Part shown: positions 17,286-25,882 of the stretch, piece by piece | Numbering within the stretch: the stretch's first letter is position 1 | Layout: each line of letters begins with the position of its first letter | Assembly: GCA_041685045.1 (NCBI GenBank) | Contig: JAWLGP010000004.1 | Coordinates: 1 to 64,000, forward strand | Length of the DNA: 64,000 bases | Direction of reading: 5' to 3' | From: Thiohalomonas sp041685045 | Lineage (GTDB): Bacteria; Pseudomonadota; Gammaproteobacteria; Thiohalomonadales; Thiohalomonadaceae | The notes under the pieces: generated by a model | The model's database searches: none | Seen by the model: only the letters and a program-made list of their open reading frames with translations | What the model was told of the DNA's origin: nothing | Translations under genes and position numbers: made by a program

Positions 17286-18692
17286 ATGAATCAGCTCTCC
17301 AAGCTGCCCTCCGTCAGTCGCCTGCTTGCCGACGCGGAGGTGGCGGCACTGGTGGACAGCCACGGCCACGCGGTTGTCACAACGCTCGTCCGCAGCACGC
17401 TGGCCGAGGTCCGTGATGCGGCGCGGACCGGCATGCCGATCCCTGACACCAAGGACCTGGTGGGGAAAATCACTGCCGGCGCGAAGTCGCTCGCCCTGCC
17501 CCGGCTCCGCCCGGTCTTCAATCTCACCGGTACGGTGCTGCACACCAATCTTGGCCGCGCAGCGTTGCCGGAAGAGGCCATTACTGCGCTGGTCACAGCC
17601 GCCCGCAGCCCCTGTGCCCTTGAATACGACATCCAGGACGGCGGACGGGGCGACCGTGATGCCATCGTCGGTGACCTGCTCTGCGAGCTCACGGGAGCCG
17701 AGGCCGCCACCGTGGTCAACAACAATGCCGCCGCCGTCTTTCTGCTGCTCAATACCCTGGCACCGAAGAAGAAGGTCATCGTCTCCCGCGGCGAGCTGAT
17801 CGAGATCGGCGGCGCCTTCCGTGTACCCGACATCATGCAACGGGCCGGGGCGAAGCTGGTGGAGGTCGGCACCACCAACCGCACGCACCTGAAGGACTTC
17901 CGCGACGCCCTCACCCCGCGCACGGCCATGGTGATGAAGATCCACACCAGCAACTATGCCATCCACGGCTTCACCTGCGCCGTGCCCGAGCGGGATCTGG
18001 CCGGGCTGGCGCATGCGAACGCCCTGCCCTTCGTCGTCGACCTCGGATCCGGCACCCTGACCGACCTCGAACGCTGGGGCCTGCCGCACGAGCCGACACC
18101 GCGCGAGAGCATCGCCGCCGGTGCCGACCTGGTGACCTTTTCCGGCGACAAGCTGCTCGGTGGTCCCCAGGCCGGGCTGCTGGTGGGGCGCCGGGATCTG
18201 ATTGACGCGATCAAGGCGAACCCCCTGAAGCGCGCGCTGCGCGTCGGCAAGATCACCTTGGCCGCCCTCGAGGCGGTGCTGCGCCTCTACCGCGATCCGC
18301 ATCGCCTGCCACAACGCCTGACGACGCTGCAGCAGTTGACCCGCACCGAACCGGAAATCCGGGAGGCGGCGGAACGGCTCCTGCCTGCACTGCAGGGAGC
18401 GCTGGGCCCACTGCCGGTCACGGTGAAGGTCGTCCCCCTCAGCTCCCAAATCGGCTCCGGCTCGCTGCCGATCGATCGCCTCCCCTCCTCCGGCCTGGCC
18501 GTCCGCCCGCAGGGGAGGAGGTGCGGTGTTCTCCACCGCATCGAGGCGGCGCTGCGCGGGTTGCCGCGGCCGGTCATCGGCCGCATCGAAGATGGCGCGC
18601 TGCTGCTCGACCTGCGCTGCCTCGCCCCGTACGAAGAGCGCGAATGGACGGAACAACTGTCCGGCCTGAAGCAGGGGATTCAACAGGATTGA
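17286..18692 (+). CDS. selA: L-seryl-tRNA(Sec) selenium transferase SelA
   Basis: The 468-aa product is full length for SelA, a cytoplasmic homodecameric PLP enzyme that converts Ser-tRNA(Sec) to Sec-tRNA(Sec) using selenophosphate. Visible features are FNLTGTVLHTNLGRAALP near residue 80, the glycine-rich VNNNAAAVFLLL, and the PLP-lysine motif FSGDKLLGGPQAG (about residue 285). The start ATG at 17286 gives MNQLSKLPSVSRLL. The last codons (QGIQQD) are encoded by an ACAGGATT-family repeat, which has apparently replaced the native C-terminus. It opens the selA-selB-selC-selD series. Confidence 0.96.
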   Translation: MNQLSKLPSVSRLLADAEVAALVDSHGHAVVTTLVRSTLAEVRDAARTGMPIPDTKDLVGKITAGAKSLALPRLRPVFNLTGTVLHTNLGRAALPEEAITALVTAARSPCALEYDIQDGGRGDRDAIVGDLLCELTGAEAATVVNNNAAAVFLLLNTLAPKKKVIVSRGELIEIGGAFRVPDIMQRAGAKLVEVGTTNRTHLKDFRDALTPRTAMVMKIHTSNYAIHGFTCAVPERDLAGLAHANALPFVVDLGSGTLTDLERWGLPHEPTPRESIAAGADLVTFSGDKLLGGPQAGLLVGRRDLIDAIKANPLKRALRVGKITLAALEAVLRLYRDPHRLPQRLTTLQQLTRTEPEIREAAERLLPALQGALGPLPVTVKVVPLSSQIGSGSLPIDRLPSSGLAVRPQGRRCGVLHRIEAALRGLPRPVIGRIEDGALLLDLRCLAPYEEREWTEQLSGLKQGIQQD

Positions 18693-18969
18693 CAGGATTT
18701 TTCAGGATTAACAGGATGGCATAGGGTAAGAACCACATGCCTGGGACCCTAACTACTCGCCCCCCCTCTGTCATCCCCTCCCCCGATAAAAAAGATTCGA
18801 GGGCAGGCTTCGGCGGGAATCCAGGGAACGGTCAATGGATCCCCGCCTTCGCGGGGAAGACGGATGCCCTTTATCGCGTGGGACATCGAGAGCGTACCCG
18901 GGTGAGCAGTTACCCCGCAGCAAAAAAGCCTTTCCTGTTAATCCTGAAAAATCCTGTTAATCCTGTGAA
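18681..18969. repeat. Inverted pair of ACAGGATT-family repeats plus a REP-like palindrome
   Basis: One copy (18681-18718, direct) overlaps the selA 3' end and another (18931-18969, inverted) lies just before selB. Between them is a palindromic GATCCCCGCCTTCGCGGGGA segment (18838-18859 region), part of a common dispersed repeat. No gene is supported in 18693-19002. Confidence 0.75.
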
Positions 18970-19002
18970 ATACGGGGCCGTCCCCTTCGAAGGCGACTAC
19001 CA

Positions 19003-20925
19003 ATGCTGATCGGCACCGCCGGACACATCGACCACGGCAAGACCACGCTGGTAAAGGCGCTCACGGGTGTGGATGCCGACCGGCTGCCGCAGGAGAAGGC
19101 GCGCGGCATCACTCTCGACCTCGGCTACGCCTACACGCCCCTCGCCGATGGGTCGGTGCTTGGTTTCGTCGACGTGCCGGGACACGAAAAACTGGTGCGC
19201 AACATGCTCGCCGGCGCGACCGCCATCGACTTTGCCCTGCTGGTCGTCGCCGCCGATGACGGGCCGATGCCGCAGACGCGCGAACACCTCGAGTTGCTCG
19301 ATCTGCTGGGTGTCGCCACGGGCGCGGTGGCCCTCACCAAGATCGATGCCGTCCCGCCCGAACGGCTGGATGAGGCACGGCAGGAAACGGCCGAACTCCT
19401 GGCCGGCACAGGCCTCTCGGGCAGCCCGGTATTCCCGCTGTCGGGCCGGACGGGCGAGGGGCTCGCGGCACTGCGTACCCACCTGGAGAGCGCGGCGGCC
19501 AGGTTCCTGCGTCCGGCCTGCGAAGGACGTTTTCGTCTTGCCATCGACCGCTGTTTCTCACTCACCGGCGTCGGTACCGTGGTGACCGGCACGGCGCGTG
19601 CCGGCACCGTCACGGTCGGCGACACGGTCATGGTCGCTCCGGCGGGACTGAAGGCGCGCGTGCGCGGTCTGCACGTTCAGGACCGTCCCGCCGAAAGCGG
19701 CCGGGCGGGCGAACGCTGTGCGTTGGCCCTCAAGGGCGACTTCGGCAAGGACGACATCGTGCGCGGCATGTGGCTGGTCGATTCGGCCCTGGCCCTTCCC
19801 CTCACCCGCTTCCATGGCGAGCTGCGCATCCCGGCCGGCCAGCCGCCGTTGAAAGCGGTGCAGACCGTGCATGTACACCTGGGTACCGATGACATCATCG
19901 GCCGGGTTGCCCTGCTCGAGGGCAAGGAGGTCAGCGCCGGCGACTCGGCACTGGCCGAAATCCTGCTGGAGCGTAAAACGCTGGCCCTGCGCGGCGACCG
20001 CTTCATCCTGCGGGATGCCGGCGCAAAGCGCACCGTGGCGGGGGGCCGGGTGCTCGACATCTTTCCTCCCTCCCGTCACAAGCGCACGCCGCAGCGCCTT
20101 GCCCTGCTCGAGAAGATGTGCGCCGATGATCCCGCTGTCAGCTTGGAATCTCTGTCGAGCCAGGCCGCAACCGGCATCGACCTCGATCGATTCGCCCTGA
20201 GCTGGAACCTCAGTGAAGCGCAGTGCGAAACACTGTGGCAGCGTGCCGGCCTGCGCGTGATTCGCGGTGGGACGCCAACCGTCGGCATCGCGCCGGCGGC
20301 CTGGTCGGCACTTCGGGCCGGACTGCTCGAGAGCCTGGCGCGGGAACATGAACGCGCCCCGGACATGATCGGCGTCGAGCGCGAGCGGTTGCGCCGGATG
20401 CTCAACCTGCCGCGTCCTGCCTTCGATGCGCTCGGCGCTGAACTGCTGACCTCGGGCGCGATCGCCCGGACACGGGCCTGGCTGCATCTGCCGGAGCATC
20501 GTGCCAGTGTCAGCGAACGCGACCACGACCGTTTCGCCGCGTTGAAGCCGCTGCTGGATGCCAGCCCCTACAACCCGCCGCGGGTGCGTGATGTCTCCCA
20601 GGCAACGGGCACGCCGGAGCATGTCGTGCGGCAACTGTTCAAACGGCTCGCCCGGGCCGGTGAGCTCTACCCCGTTGCCCACGATCACTACTTCACCGCC
20701 GCTGCCATCGCCGAACTCGCCCACCTCGTCGCCCAACTCCATCAACAGCACGGTGCAGCGCGCGCCGCACCGTTTCGCGACACGCTTTTTCCTGGCGGCG
20801 GCGGAGGCCGCAAGGTGGCCATTCGGATTCTCGAGTTCTTCGATCGCGTTGGCTACACTCGTCGTGTCCAGGACGATCACGTGTTGCGTCAGCAAGGCGC
20901 CGTGCCGCGCTGGACGGCACAATGA
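19003..20925 (+). CDS. selB: Selenocysteine-specific elongation factor SelB
   Basis: The 640-aa product begins with the translational GTPase G1 motif GTAGHIDHGKTTLVKALTG, then DVPGHEKLVRNMLAG (G3) and ALTKIDAV (G4), two EF-Tu-like beta-barrel domains, and C-terminal winged-helix repeats (REHERAPDMIGV to HDHYFTAAAIAELA) that bind SECIS hairpins. It delivers Sec-tRNA(Sec) to UGA codons followed by a SECIS. The length matches bacterial SelB. The gene ends only 5 bases before the tRNA-Sec gene, so both probably share a transcript. Confidence 0.96.
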   Translation: MLIGTAGHIDHGKTTLVKALTGVDADRLPQEKARGITLDLGYAYTPLADGSVLGFVDVPGHEKLVRNMLAGATAIDFALLVVAADDGPMPQTREHLELLDLLGVATGAVALTKIDAVPPERLDEARQETAELLAGTGLSGSPVFPLSGRTGEGLAALRTHLESAAARFLRPACEGRFRLAIDRCFSLTGVGTVVTGTARAGTVTVGDTVMVAPAGLKARVRGLHVQDRPAESGRAGERCALALKGDFGKDDIVRGMWLVDSALALPLTRFHGELRIPAGQPPLKAVQTVHVHLGTDDIIGRVALLEGKEVSAGDSALAEILLERKTLALRGDRFILRDAGAKRTVAGGRVLDIFPPSRHKRTPQRLALLEKMCADDPAVSLESLSSQAATGIDLDRFALSWNLSEAQCETLWQRAGLRVIRGGTPTVGIAPAAWSALRAGLLESLAREHERAPDMIGVERERLRRMLNLPRPAFDALGAELLTSGAIARTRAWLHLPEHRASVSERDHDRFAALKPLLDASPYNPPRVRDVSQATGTPEHVVRQLFKRLARAGELYPVAHDHYFTAAAIAELAHLVAQLHQQHGAARAAPFRDTLFPGGGGGRKVAIRILEFFDRVGYTRRVQDDHVLRQQGAVPRWTAQ

Positions 20926-20930
20926 CTCAT

Positions 20931-21026
20931 GGAAGAGATCGTTCCCCGGTGGGGCGCCCGGTCTTCAAAACCGGGAGGGGCCGCCATGCGATCCCTGGTA
21001 GGTTCGACTCCTGCTCTCTTCCGCCA
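20931..21026 (+). tRNA. selC: tRNA-Sec (anticodon TCA)
   Basis: The 96-base gene has an 8-bp acceptor stem GGAAGAGA paired with TCTCTTCC, a T arm GTAGG-TTCGACT-CCTGC (8+5 acceptor/T helix as in bacterial tRNA-Sec), an anticodon stem CCCGGT/ACCGGG with loop CTTCAAA (TCA at 20965-20967), a long variable arm, and an encoded GCCA 3' end. These features are diagnostic for tRNA-Sec. It lies between selB and selD on the same strand. Confidence 0.97.
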
Positions 21027-21062
21027 ATCTCCGCGTCCTGACCCCGCTCACTGGAAGCCGCT

Positions 21063-22121
21063 ATGGAAAGCCCGGCCGAAGTTCCCCGAACCGCCATCCG
21101 CCTGACCGAGTACAGTCACGGCGCCGGATGCGGCTGCAAGATCGCGCCCAGGCTGCTGGATGAGATCCTGAAGAGCCACTCCCCCATCCCCGCCGATCCC
21201 AAACTGCTGGTGGGCAACAGTTCCCGGGACGATGCCGCCGTCTACGACCTGGGCAACGGTACATCGGTCATCTCCACCACCGACTTCTTCATGCCGATCG
21301 TGGACGACCCGTTCGTGTTCGGTCGGATCGCAGCCACCAACGCGATCAGCGACATCTATGCCATGGGCGGCCGCCCGCTGATGGCCATCGCCGTCTTCGG
21401 CTGGCCCATCGACAAACTGGGGCCCGAGCCCGCCCGGCGCGTGATCGATGGCGGCCGCAAGGCGTGTTGCGACGCAGGAATTCCGCTGGCGGGAGGCCAC
21501 TCCATCGACGCGCCGGAGCCTATCTTCGGGCTGGCGGTCACCGGCATCGTGGAAAACGCCTGTATCACCCGCAACAATACCGCGGAGCCCGGTTGCCGGC
21601 TCTATCTCACCAAGCCCTTGGGGATCGGCATCCTGACCACCGCCCAAAAGCAGAGAAAGCTCCTGCCGGAACACGAGAGCGTGGCACCGGAGACCATGTG
21701 CCGGCTCAACGATGTCGGCGCCGAGCTCGGCCGGGACGCCGGCGTGAAGGCGATGACCGATGTCACCGGTTTCGGTCTGCTGGGACACCTGCTGGAGGTG
21801 TGCGAGGGCAGCGGCGTGATGGCGCGGCTGCACTACGAGGCGATCCCCAAACTGCCCAACGTGGAGCGGTATCTGGAACAGGGCTGTTCACCGGGCGGCG
21901 CCCAACGCAATTTTGAAAGTTACGGCCACAAGGTCGGCGCACTGCCGGAAAACTGGCGGAAAATTCTGTGCGATCCCCAGACCTCCGGCGGGTTGCTGGT
22001 GGCCGTGGCGCCGGATGCGGAACAGTCCTTTGCCGCCGTGACCCGGGAGTTCGGGCTCGATCTCCGTCCCATCGGCACACTGATGGAGTGGCACGGCGGG
22101 CCCTTTATCGAGGTTGTTTAG
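21063..22121 (+). CDS. selD: Selenide, water dikinase SelD (selenophosphate synthetase)
   Basis: The 352-aa product makes selenophosphate from selenide and ATP. The N-terminus has the catalytic motif YSHGAGCGCKIAP, with Cys rather than Sec at the active position, so the enzyme is not itself a selenoprotein. DDAAVYDLGNG and TDFFMPIVDDPFVFGRIAA carry the metal-binding aspartates, and DVTGFGLLGHLLE follows. The start ATG at 21063 is 36 bases after the tRNA-Sec gene, which completes the sel operon. Confidence 0.96.
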   Translation: MESPAEVPRTAIRLTEYSHGAGCGCKIAPRLLDEILKSHSPIPADPKLLVGNSSRDDAAVYDLGNGTSVISTTDFFMPIVDDPFVFGRIAATNAISDIYAMGGRPLMAIAVFGWPIDKLGPEPARRVIDGGRKACCDAGIPLAGGHSIDAPEPIFGLAVTGIVENACITRNNTAEPGCRLYLTKPLGIGILTTAQKQRKLLPEHESVAPETMCRLNDVGAELGRDAGVKAMTDVTGFGLLGHLLEVCEGSGVMARLHYEAIPKLPNVERYLEQGCSPGGAQRNFESYGHKVGALPENWRKILCDPQTSGGLLVAVAPDAEQSFAAVTREFGLDLRPIGTLMEWHGGPFIEVV

Positions 22122-22140
22122 CACGGCAGACCCCGTAGGG

Positions 22141-22335
22141 TGTGGTGACGACTGCATGGATGCAGGAGGTAGAGCAACGCAGGGAGCAGTTGCCGAGGAA
22201 CGAACCGCACCGATACTCCGGAAGCGCCGTGAACGATGCGGTTCGCAGGCTCACCACATCCTACGGTTGCCGCCTTCGATGGTTTTTTTCCTCATCCCTT
22301 CCTGTTAATCCTGAAAAATCCTGTCAATCCTGTTG
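22141..22335. repeat. 73-bp dispersed element and ACAGGATT-family repeat
   Basis: The segment 22141-22211 (TGTGGTGACGACTGCATGGA to GGAACGAACCGCACC) recurs inverted at 25598-25670 and 25717-25789. A complementary GTGCGGTTCG-type segment lies at about 22240. An inverted ACAGGATT-family copy occupies about 22300-22335. No gene is seen between selD and the convergent histidine kinase. Confidence 0.75.
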
Positions 22336-22360
22336 AATAAAGCCAACCTGACCAACTCAA

Positions 22361-23674
22361 TCAGCGTCGCTCCTGCCCCGCTGCGACCGGCAACGTGACG
22401 CGGACGGTGGTGCCGTGTCTGGCGGCGCTGGTCACCTCGAGGCGGCCGCCGTGCGCCTCGGCGATGCGGCGGCAGAGATAAAGGCCGAGGCCGTAGCCGC
22501 CGGTTTCCCGGCGCCGGGCCGGGTCGACGCGGTAGAACGGTTCGGTGATGTGGGGCAGGTGTTCCTGCGCGATACCGGGGCCGTGGTCGCGCACGGCTAT
22601 CACGATCCTGTCGTCTGTGGTTTCCAGATGCACCGTCGGTGCGGGGCTGTTGGCCGGGGTGTGGCGCAGCGCGTTGTCAATGAGGTTTCTCGCCAGCAGG
22701 CGGATGCGCACCGGGTCGAGATCGGCCTGGACGGTCGTTGCCGGTAGTTCGAGCTCCGCTGTGGTTGTGCCGCGGTGCCGCTCGACGACTTCGGTCAGCA
22801 GCGCATTGAGATCGACCGGCTGCCGGTTCAGGGCCTGATGCCGGGAGGCGAGACGCTCGGTCTCCAGCAACTCGTCAATCAGGGTTTCGAGCTCTCCCAG
22901 TTCCCGCTCGATATCACTGCGTTGCGCCTCATCGTCGACCAGATTAACGGCCACCCTGGCGCGGGTCAGGGGCGAACGCAGCTCGTGGCTGATGGCGAGC
23001 AGGAGTTGGCGCTTGGAGTCGAGCATCTGTCGCACGTCGCCGGCCATCGCATTGATGCTGACGGCCAGTTCGCCCAGTTCGTCCTGGCGCCGCACATCGA
23101 TGGGCGTGTCCAGCTCGCCGCGGCCGATCCGCGCCACCCCCGACTTGATGGCGGCGATGGGTGCGAACAGCCGGCGGGTGGCGTGGTACAGCAGCAACAG
23201 CATCAGCAGAAGCACCGCCACGGGCACGGCGAACCGCCAGGGGTTGCGCTCCCGCGGAACGGAGAAGGCGAAGGTGTATGGCCCGTCCTGCAGGACGAGG
23301 TAGTTGCGACCATCCACCTCGCCGTGAGCGTAGCGTTTGCCGTCGTGTTCACGCCCGCGGCGCAGCTCGAGCCGGCTCAGGTCCAGCGGTTCGCCGTCCG
23401 AGGACCAGGCCTCACCGTTCGGGCCGATGATGTGGATGGTCAGGGGCAGGCGGCGGCTTAACGCCTCCGCCCGCGCCAGGTCCGGCGGCGTGCCGACGTC
23501 CTGCCGTAGGTAATCCAGATAGTTATGCAGGTGCGGCACCACGTTGGCGGCGAACTGCGAGCGGAAGCCCCAGCGCAGACTGGCGCCGACCAGCAGCGAC
23601 AGCAGCAGGCCGGCCACTACGAACAGCAGGACCAGGCGGCCGGAGAGGGATTGGTGGAAGCGGCGTTGCGCCAT
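22361..23674 (-). CDS. Sensor histidine kinase (CpxA/RstB-like)
   Basis: The 437-aa product has a membrane helix near the N-terminus (LVLLFVVAGLLLSLLVGASL), a periplasmic domain of about 110 residues, a second helix (FAVPVAVLLLMLLLLYHA), HAMP, the H box AISHELRSPLTRARV, the N box NLIDNALRHTP and the G boxes DHGPGIAQE and GGYGLGLYL. Its start overlaps the end of the upstream response regulator gene at 23674, so the pair is co-translated. With the Spy/CpxP-like protein upstream, it probably senses envelope stress or metal; this is inference. Confidence 0.93.
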   Translation of the reverse strand: MAQRRFHQSLSGRLVLLFVVAGLLLSLLVGASLRWGFRSQFAANVVPHLHNYLDYLRQDVGTPPDLARAEALSRRLPLTIHIIGPNGEAWSSDGEPLDLSRLELRRGREHDGKRYAHGEVDGRNYLVLQDGPYTFAFSVPRERNPWRFAVPVAVLLLMLLLLYHATRRLFAPIAAIKSGVARIGRGELDTPIDVRRQDELGELAVSINAMAGDVRQMLDSKRQLLLAISHELRSPLTRARVAVNLVDDEAQRSDIERELGELETLIDELLETERLASRHQALNRQPVDLNALLTEVVERHRGTTTAELELPATTVQADLDPVRIRLLARNLIDNALRHTPANSPAPTVHLETTDDRIVIAVRDHGPGIAQEHLPHITEPFYRVDPARRRETGGYGLGLYLCRRIAEAHGGRLEVTSAARHGTTVRVTLPVAAGQERR

Positions 23675-24339
23675 CAGGACCGGCCCGCGAAACAGTAGCC
23701 GGCACCGCGCACGGTGCGGATGAAGTCACCCGGCTGGAGCTTGTGGCGCAGCCGGCTCACCAGGATATCGACCGACCGGGTGTAGATGTCGGCCTCGATG
23801 CCCTTCAGCTGGTTCAGGATCTCGTCGCGGCTGAACACCCGGCCGGGGCTGCCGGCGAGCAGGCGCAGCAGTCGGAACTCCATGGCGGTCAAATCCAGCT
23901 CGTCGCCCTCGTAGGAGGCCCGTTGCAGTGCGGTATCGATGGCCAGCGGGCCGAACTGCAGGACCGCACCGGTGGCAGGCCCTGCCCGCTTCAGGATCCG
24001 GTGGATGCGCGCCACCAGTTCACGCGGCTCGAACGGTTTCGGCAGGTAGTCGTCGGCCCCCAACTCCAGCCCCACCACCCGGTCCATGACCTCGCCGCGG
24101 GCGGTCAGCATGACGATCGGGATCTCGCTCTCCCCCCGGATCTCGCGGCAGACCGCGAAGCCGTCCATGTCGGGCAGCATGACGTCCAGGATGACCAGAT
24201 CGAAACCGCCCTGGCGCAGCTTGGCAAGCCCCTCCTTCGGATGGAGGGCGCACTCCAGGGCCAGTTCGTGGCGGGCAAAATAGCGCCCCAGCAGGTCGCC
24301 GAGGCGTTCGTCGTCGTCGATGAGCAAGATGCGGTACAT
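23674..24339 (-). CDS. OmpR-family response regulator (CpxR-like)
   Basis: The 221-aa product has a receiver domain (acidic pair in LLIDDDERLG, phospho-acceptor Asp in LVILDVMLPDMDG, Lys in YLPKPFEP) and a C-terminal winged helix (LTAMEFRLLRLLAGSPGRVFSRDEILNQL, VSRLRHKLQPGDFIRTVRGAGYCF; only parts quoted as landmarks). It overlaps the kinase gene by one base. It should control envelope genes including the Spy-like gene located upstream on the same strand. Confidence 0.93.
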   Translation of the reverse strand: MYRILLIDDDERLGDLLGRYFARHELALECALHPKEGLAKLRQGGFDLVILDVMLPDMDGFAVCREIRGESEIPIVMLTARGEVMDRVVGLELGADDYLPKPFEPRELVARIHRILKRAGPATGAVLQFGPLAIDTALQRASYEGDELDLTAMEFRLLRLLAGSPGRVFSRDEILNQLKGIEADIYTRSVDILVSRLRHKLQPGDFIRTVRGAGYCFAGRS

Positions 24340-24372
24340 GTCGCCACAGTAAACGAGAAAGAGGAACGAGAG

Positions 24373-24447
24373 GTAGGATGGGCAAAGCGCAGCGTGCCCA
24401 TCATCGATTGATGGGCACGTCGCTTCGCTCCTTTGCCCATCCTACGG
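24373..24447. repeat. Inverted repeat GTAGGATGGGCAAAGCG / CGCTCCTTTGCCCATCCTAC
   Basis: A GTAGGATGGGCAAAGCGC arm and a TTTGCCCATCCTACGG arm enclose CGTGCCCATCATCGATTGATGGGCACG, itself a palindrome. Related half-copies are at 25005-25030 and a full one at about 32796-32941. This is a dispersed ERIC-like element. It separates the Spy-like gene from the response regulator gene. Confidence 0.75.
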
Positions 24448-24450
24448 ATT

Positions 24451-24894
24451 TCAATGCCGGTGGTGTGAACGGTCGAACTTGGCGGCAAGGCGTTCACGCA
24501 GCGTCTTTTGCTGGTCGGGATTCAAGCCGTCGTAAAAGTCCGCAAACAGGCCGATCACCTCCGGTGCCGCCGACTGGATGCGGCCCACTCGCTCCTGCAC
24601 CAGGGCTTCGGCGCGGTTGCGGTCCAGTGTCGGTTCGTTCAAAAGGCTTAACACGGCTTCTTTGGTGTCCTGCCGCTTGCTGGCGTGCTCCTGGCGCAGG
24701 CTCACCAGTTTCGCCTTTAACGCCTCCAGTTTGCTCCGCTGCGCCGCATCGAGTTCCAGCCGCTCGCTGATGCGCTCCACCATCCGGTCGGCGCGATCGA
24801 CGGACCAGCCCTCGCCGTAGTGGTAGGCCCAGGCGGTCACGCTGCCGGCCAGCAGTACGACGGTTCCCACTATCATCAGACCCTTCTTACCCAT
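24451..24894 (-). CDS. Spy/CpxP-family periplasmic protein
   Basis: The 147-aa product has a signal-anchor or signal peptide (GLMIVGTVVLLAGSVTAWA) followed by an all-helical domain with the two LTXXQ-like motifs degenerate here (LDAAQRSKLEALKAKL and LNPDQQKTLRERLAAKF) and a His-rich tail DRSHHRH that may bind metal. Spy/CpxP proteins are periplasmic chaperones that feed back on CpxA-type kinases. It is upstream of, and same-strand with, the CpxR/CpxA-like pair, which supports that role. Confidence 0.85.
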   Translation of the reverse strand: MGKKGLMIVGTVVLLAGSVTAWAYHYGEGWSVDRADRMVERISERLELDAAQRSKLEALKAKLVSLRQEHASKRQDTKEAVLSLLNEPTLDRNRAEALVQERVGRIQSAAPEVIGLFADFYDGLNPDQQKTLRERLAAKFDRSHHRH

Positions 24895-25044
24895 CTCTGT
24901 CTCCTGTCGAGCGATGTTGGACGGTGGACAGATTAGGCGACGGGCGTTTCGCTGGCTTCTCAGCCGGGTAACGGAGTGTATCGAACTGTAACTTGCCGAT
25001 GGTGATGGGCACGTCGCTTCGCTCCTTTGCCCATCCTACGGGAT

Positions 25045-25479
25045 TCACGGCCTCCCCTGGACCCAGCGCACGATGTCGGCGGCGTTCATGGCGCCGGGTT
25101 GGCGGGCGGTCTCGCGGCCGCCCCTGAACAGGGCCAGGGTCGGGATGCTGCGGATCCCGAACTGGGCGCCGAGCGCCTGTTCGGCCTCGGTGTTTACCTT
25201 GGCCAGCCGCACCCGTGGTTCGAGCATCGCCGCGGCCTGGGCGAACTGCGGCGCCATCATCTGGCAGGGGCCGCACCAGGGGGCCCAGAAGTCCACCAGC
25301 AGGGGGATGTCGTTGCGCTGGAGGTGTTTTGTGAAGTTGGCCGCGGTCAGCTCGATGGGGTGGCCGGTGAACAGCGGCTGACGGCACTTGCCGCATTTGG
25401 GGCCCTCCCCGAGGCGGGCGGCGGGGATGCGGTTGACCGCTTCGCAGTGGGGGCAGACGAGGTGCAGCGCTTCGCTCAT
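25045..25479 (-). CDS. trxC: Thioredoxin 2 (TrxC-type, zinc-binding)
   Basis: The 144-aa product has the TrxC-specific N-terminal zinc module with two CxxC pairs (LVCPHCEAVNRIP and GPKCGKCRQPLF) followed by a thioredoxin fold with the active site WAPWCGPCQMMAP and the cis-Pro RSIPTLALF. It is a cytoplasmic disulfide reductase often linked to oxidative stress. The gene stands alone. It is a possible reductant for the selenoperoxiredoxin in the same region, but this is inference. Confidence 0.95.
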   Translation of the reverse strand: MSEALHLVCPHCEAVNRIPAARLGEGPKCGKCRQPLFTGHPIELTAANFTKHLQRNDIPLLVDFWAPWCGPCQMMAPQFAQAAAMLEPRVRLAKVNTEAEQALGAQFGIRSIPTLALFRGGRETARQPGAMNAADIVRWVQGRP

Positions 25480-25597
25480 GGTGGCGGGGTCTCCAGGTAA
25501 CCGGGAATCTGAGGCTTAACTGGGTGCGTGTTCCCGCAAATACAAGGGGTTGGGGCGTGTTTTTGGTGTGGCTCCGCAACACCTCGCTCTCCCGCTC

Positions 25598-25789
25598 GGT
25601 GCGGTTCGTTCCTCGGCAACTGCTCCCTGCGTTGCTCTACCTCCGGCATCCATGCAGTCGTCACCACACCCGGAGTCTTCGTGCGAATCGCATCGTTCGC
25701 GGCGCTTCCAGGCTATGGTGCGGTTCGTTCCTCGGCAACTGCTCCCTGCGTTGCTCTACCTCCTGCATCCATGCAGTCGTCACCACACC
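25598..25789. repeat. Two inverted copies of the 73-bp dispersed element
   Basis: Copies at 25598-25670 and 25717-25789 (GGTGCGGTTCGTTCCTCGGC to CAGTCGTCACCACACC) match each other nearly perfectly and match 22141-22211 on the opposite strand. They are separated by a CGAATCGCATCGTTCGCGG segment that also has a counterpart near 22225. The stretch 25480-25882 contains only these repeats; open frames through them are not genes. Confidence 0.8.
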
Positions 25790-25882
25790 CTACTGGCGCA
25801 AATACAGGCAATTAGCGATTAAGGTTGATGTTGTTTATGAAGATTGGCCCGGCCGCCTGCCCTGGCAACCGGGCCGCCTACC

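Noticed and set aside
17220..18683. Long antisense open frame over selA (also 9711-11351, 14999-15526 and 59238-60536 over other genes)
   Set aside because: These are shadows of real genes in high-GC DNA; the opposite strand encodes clear protein families over the same bases.
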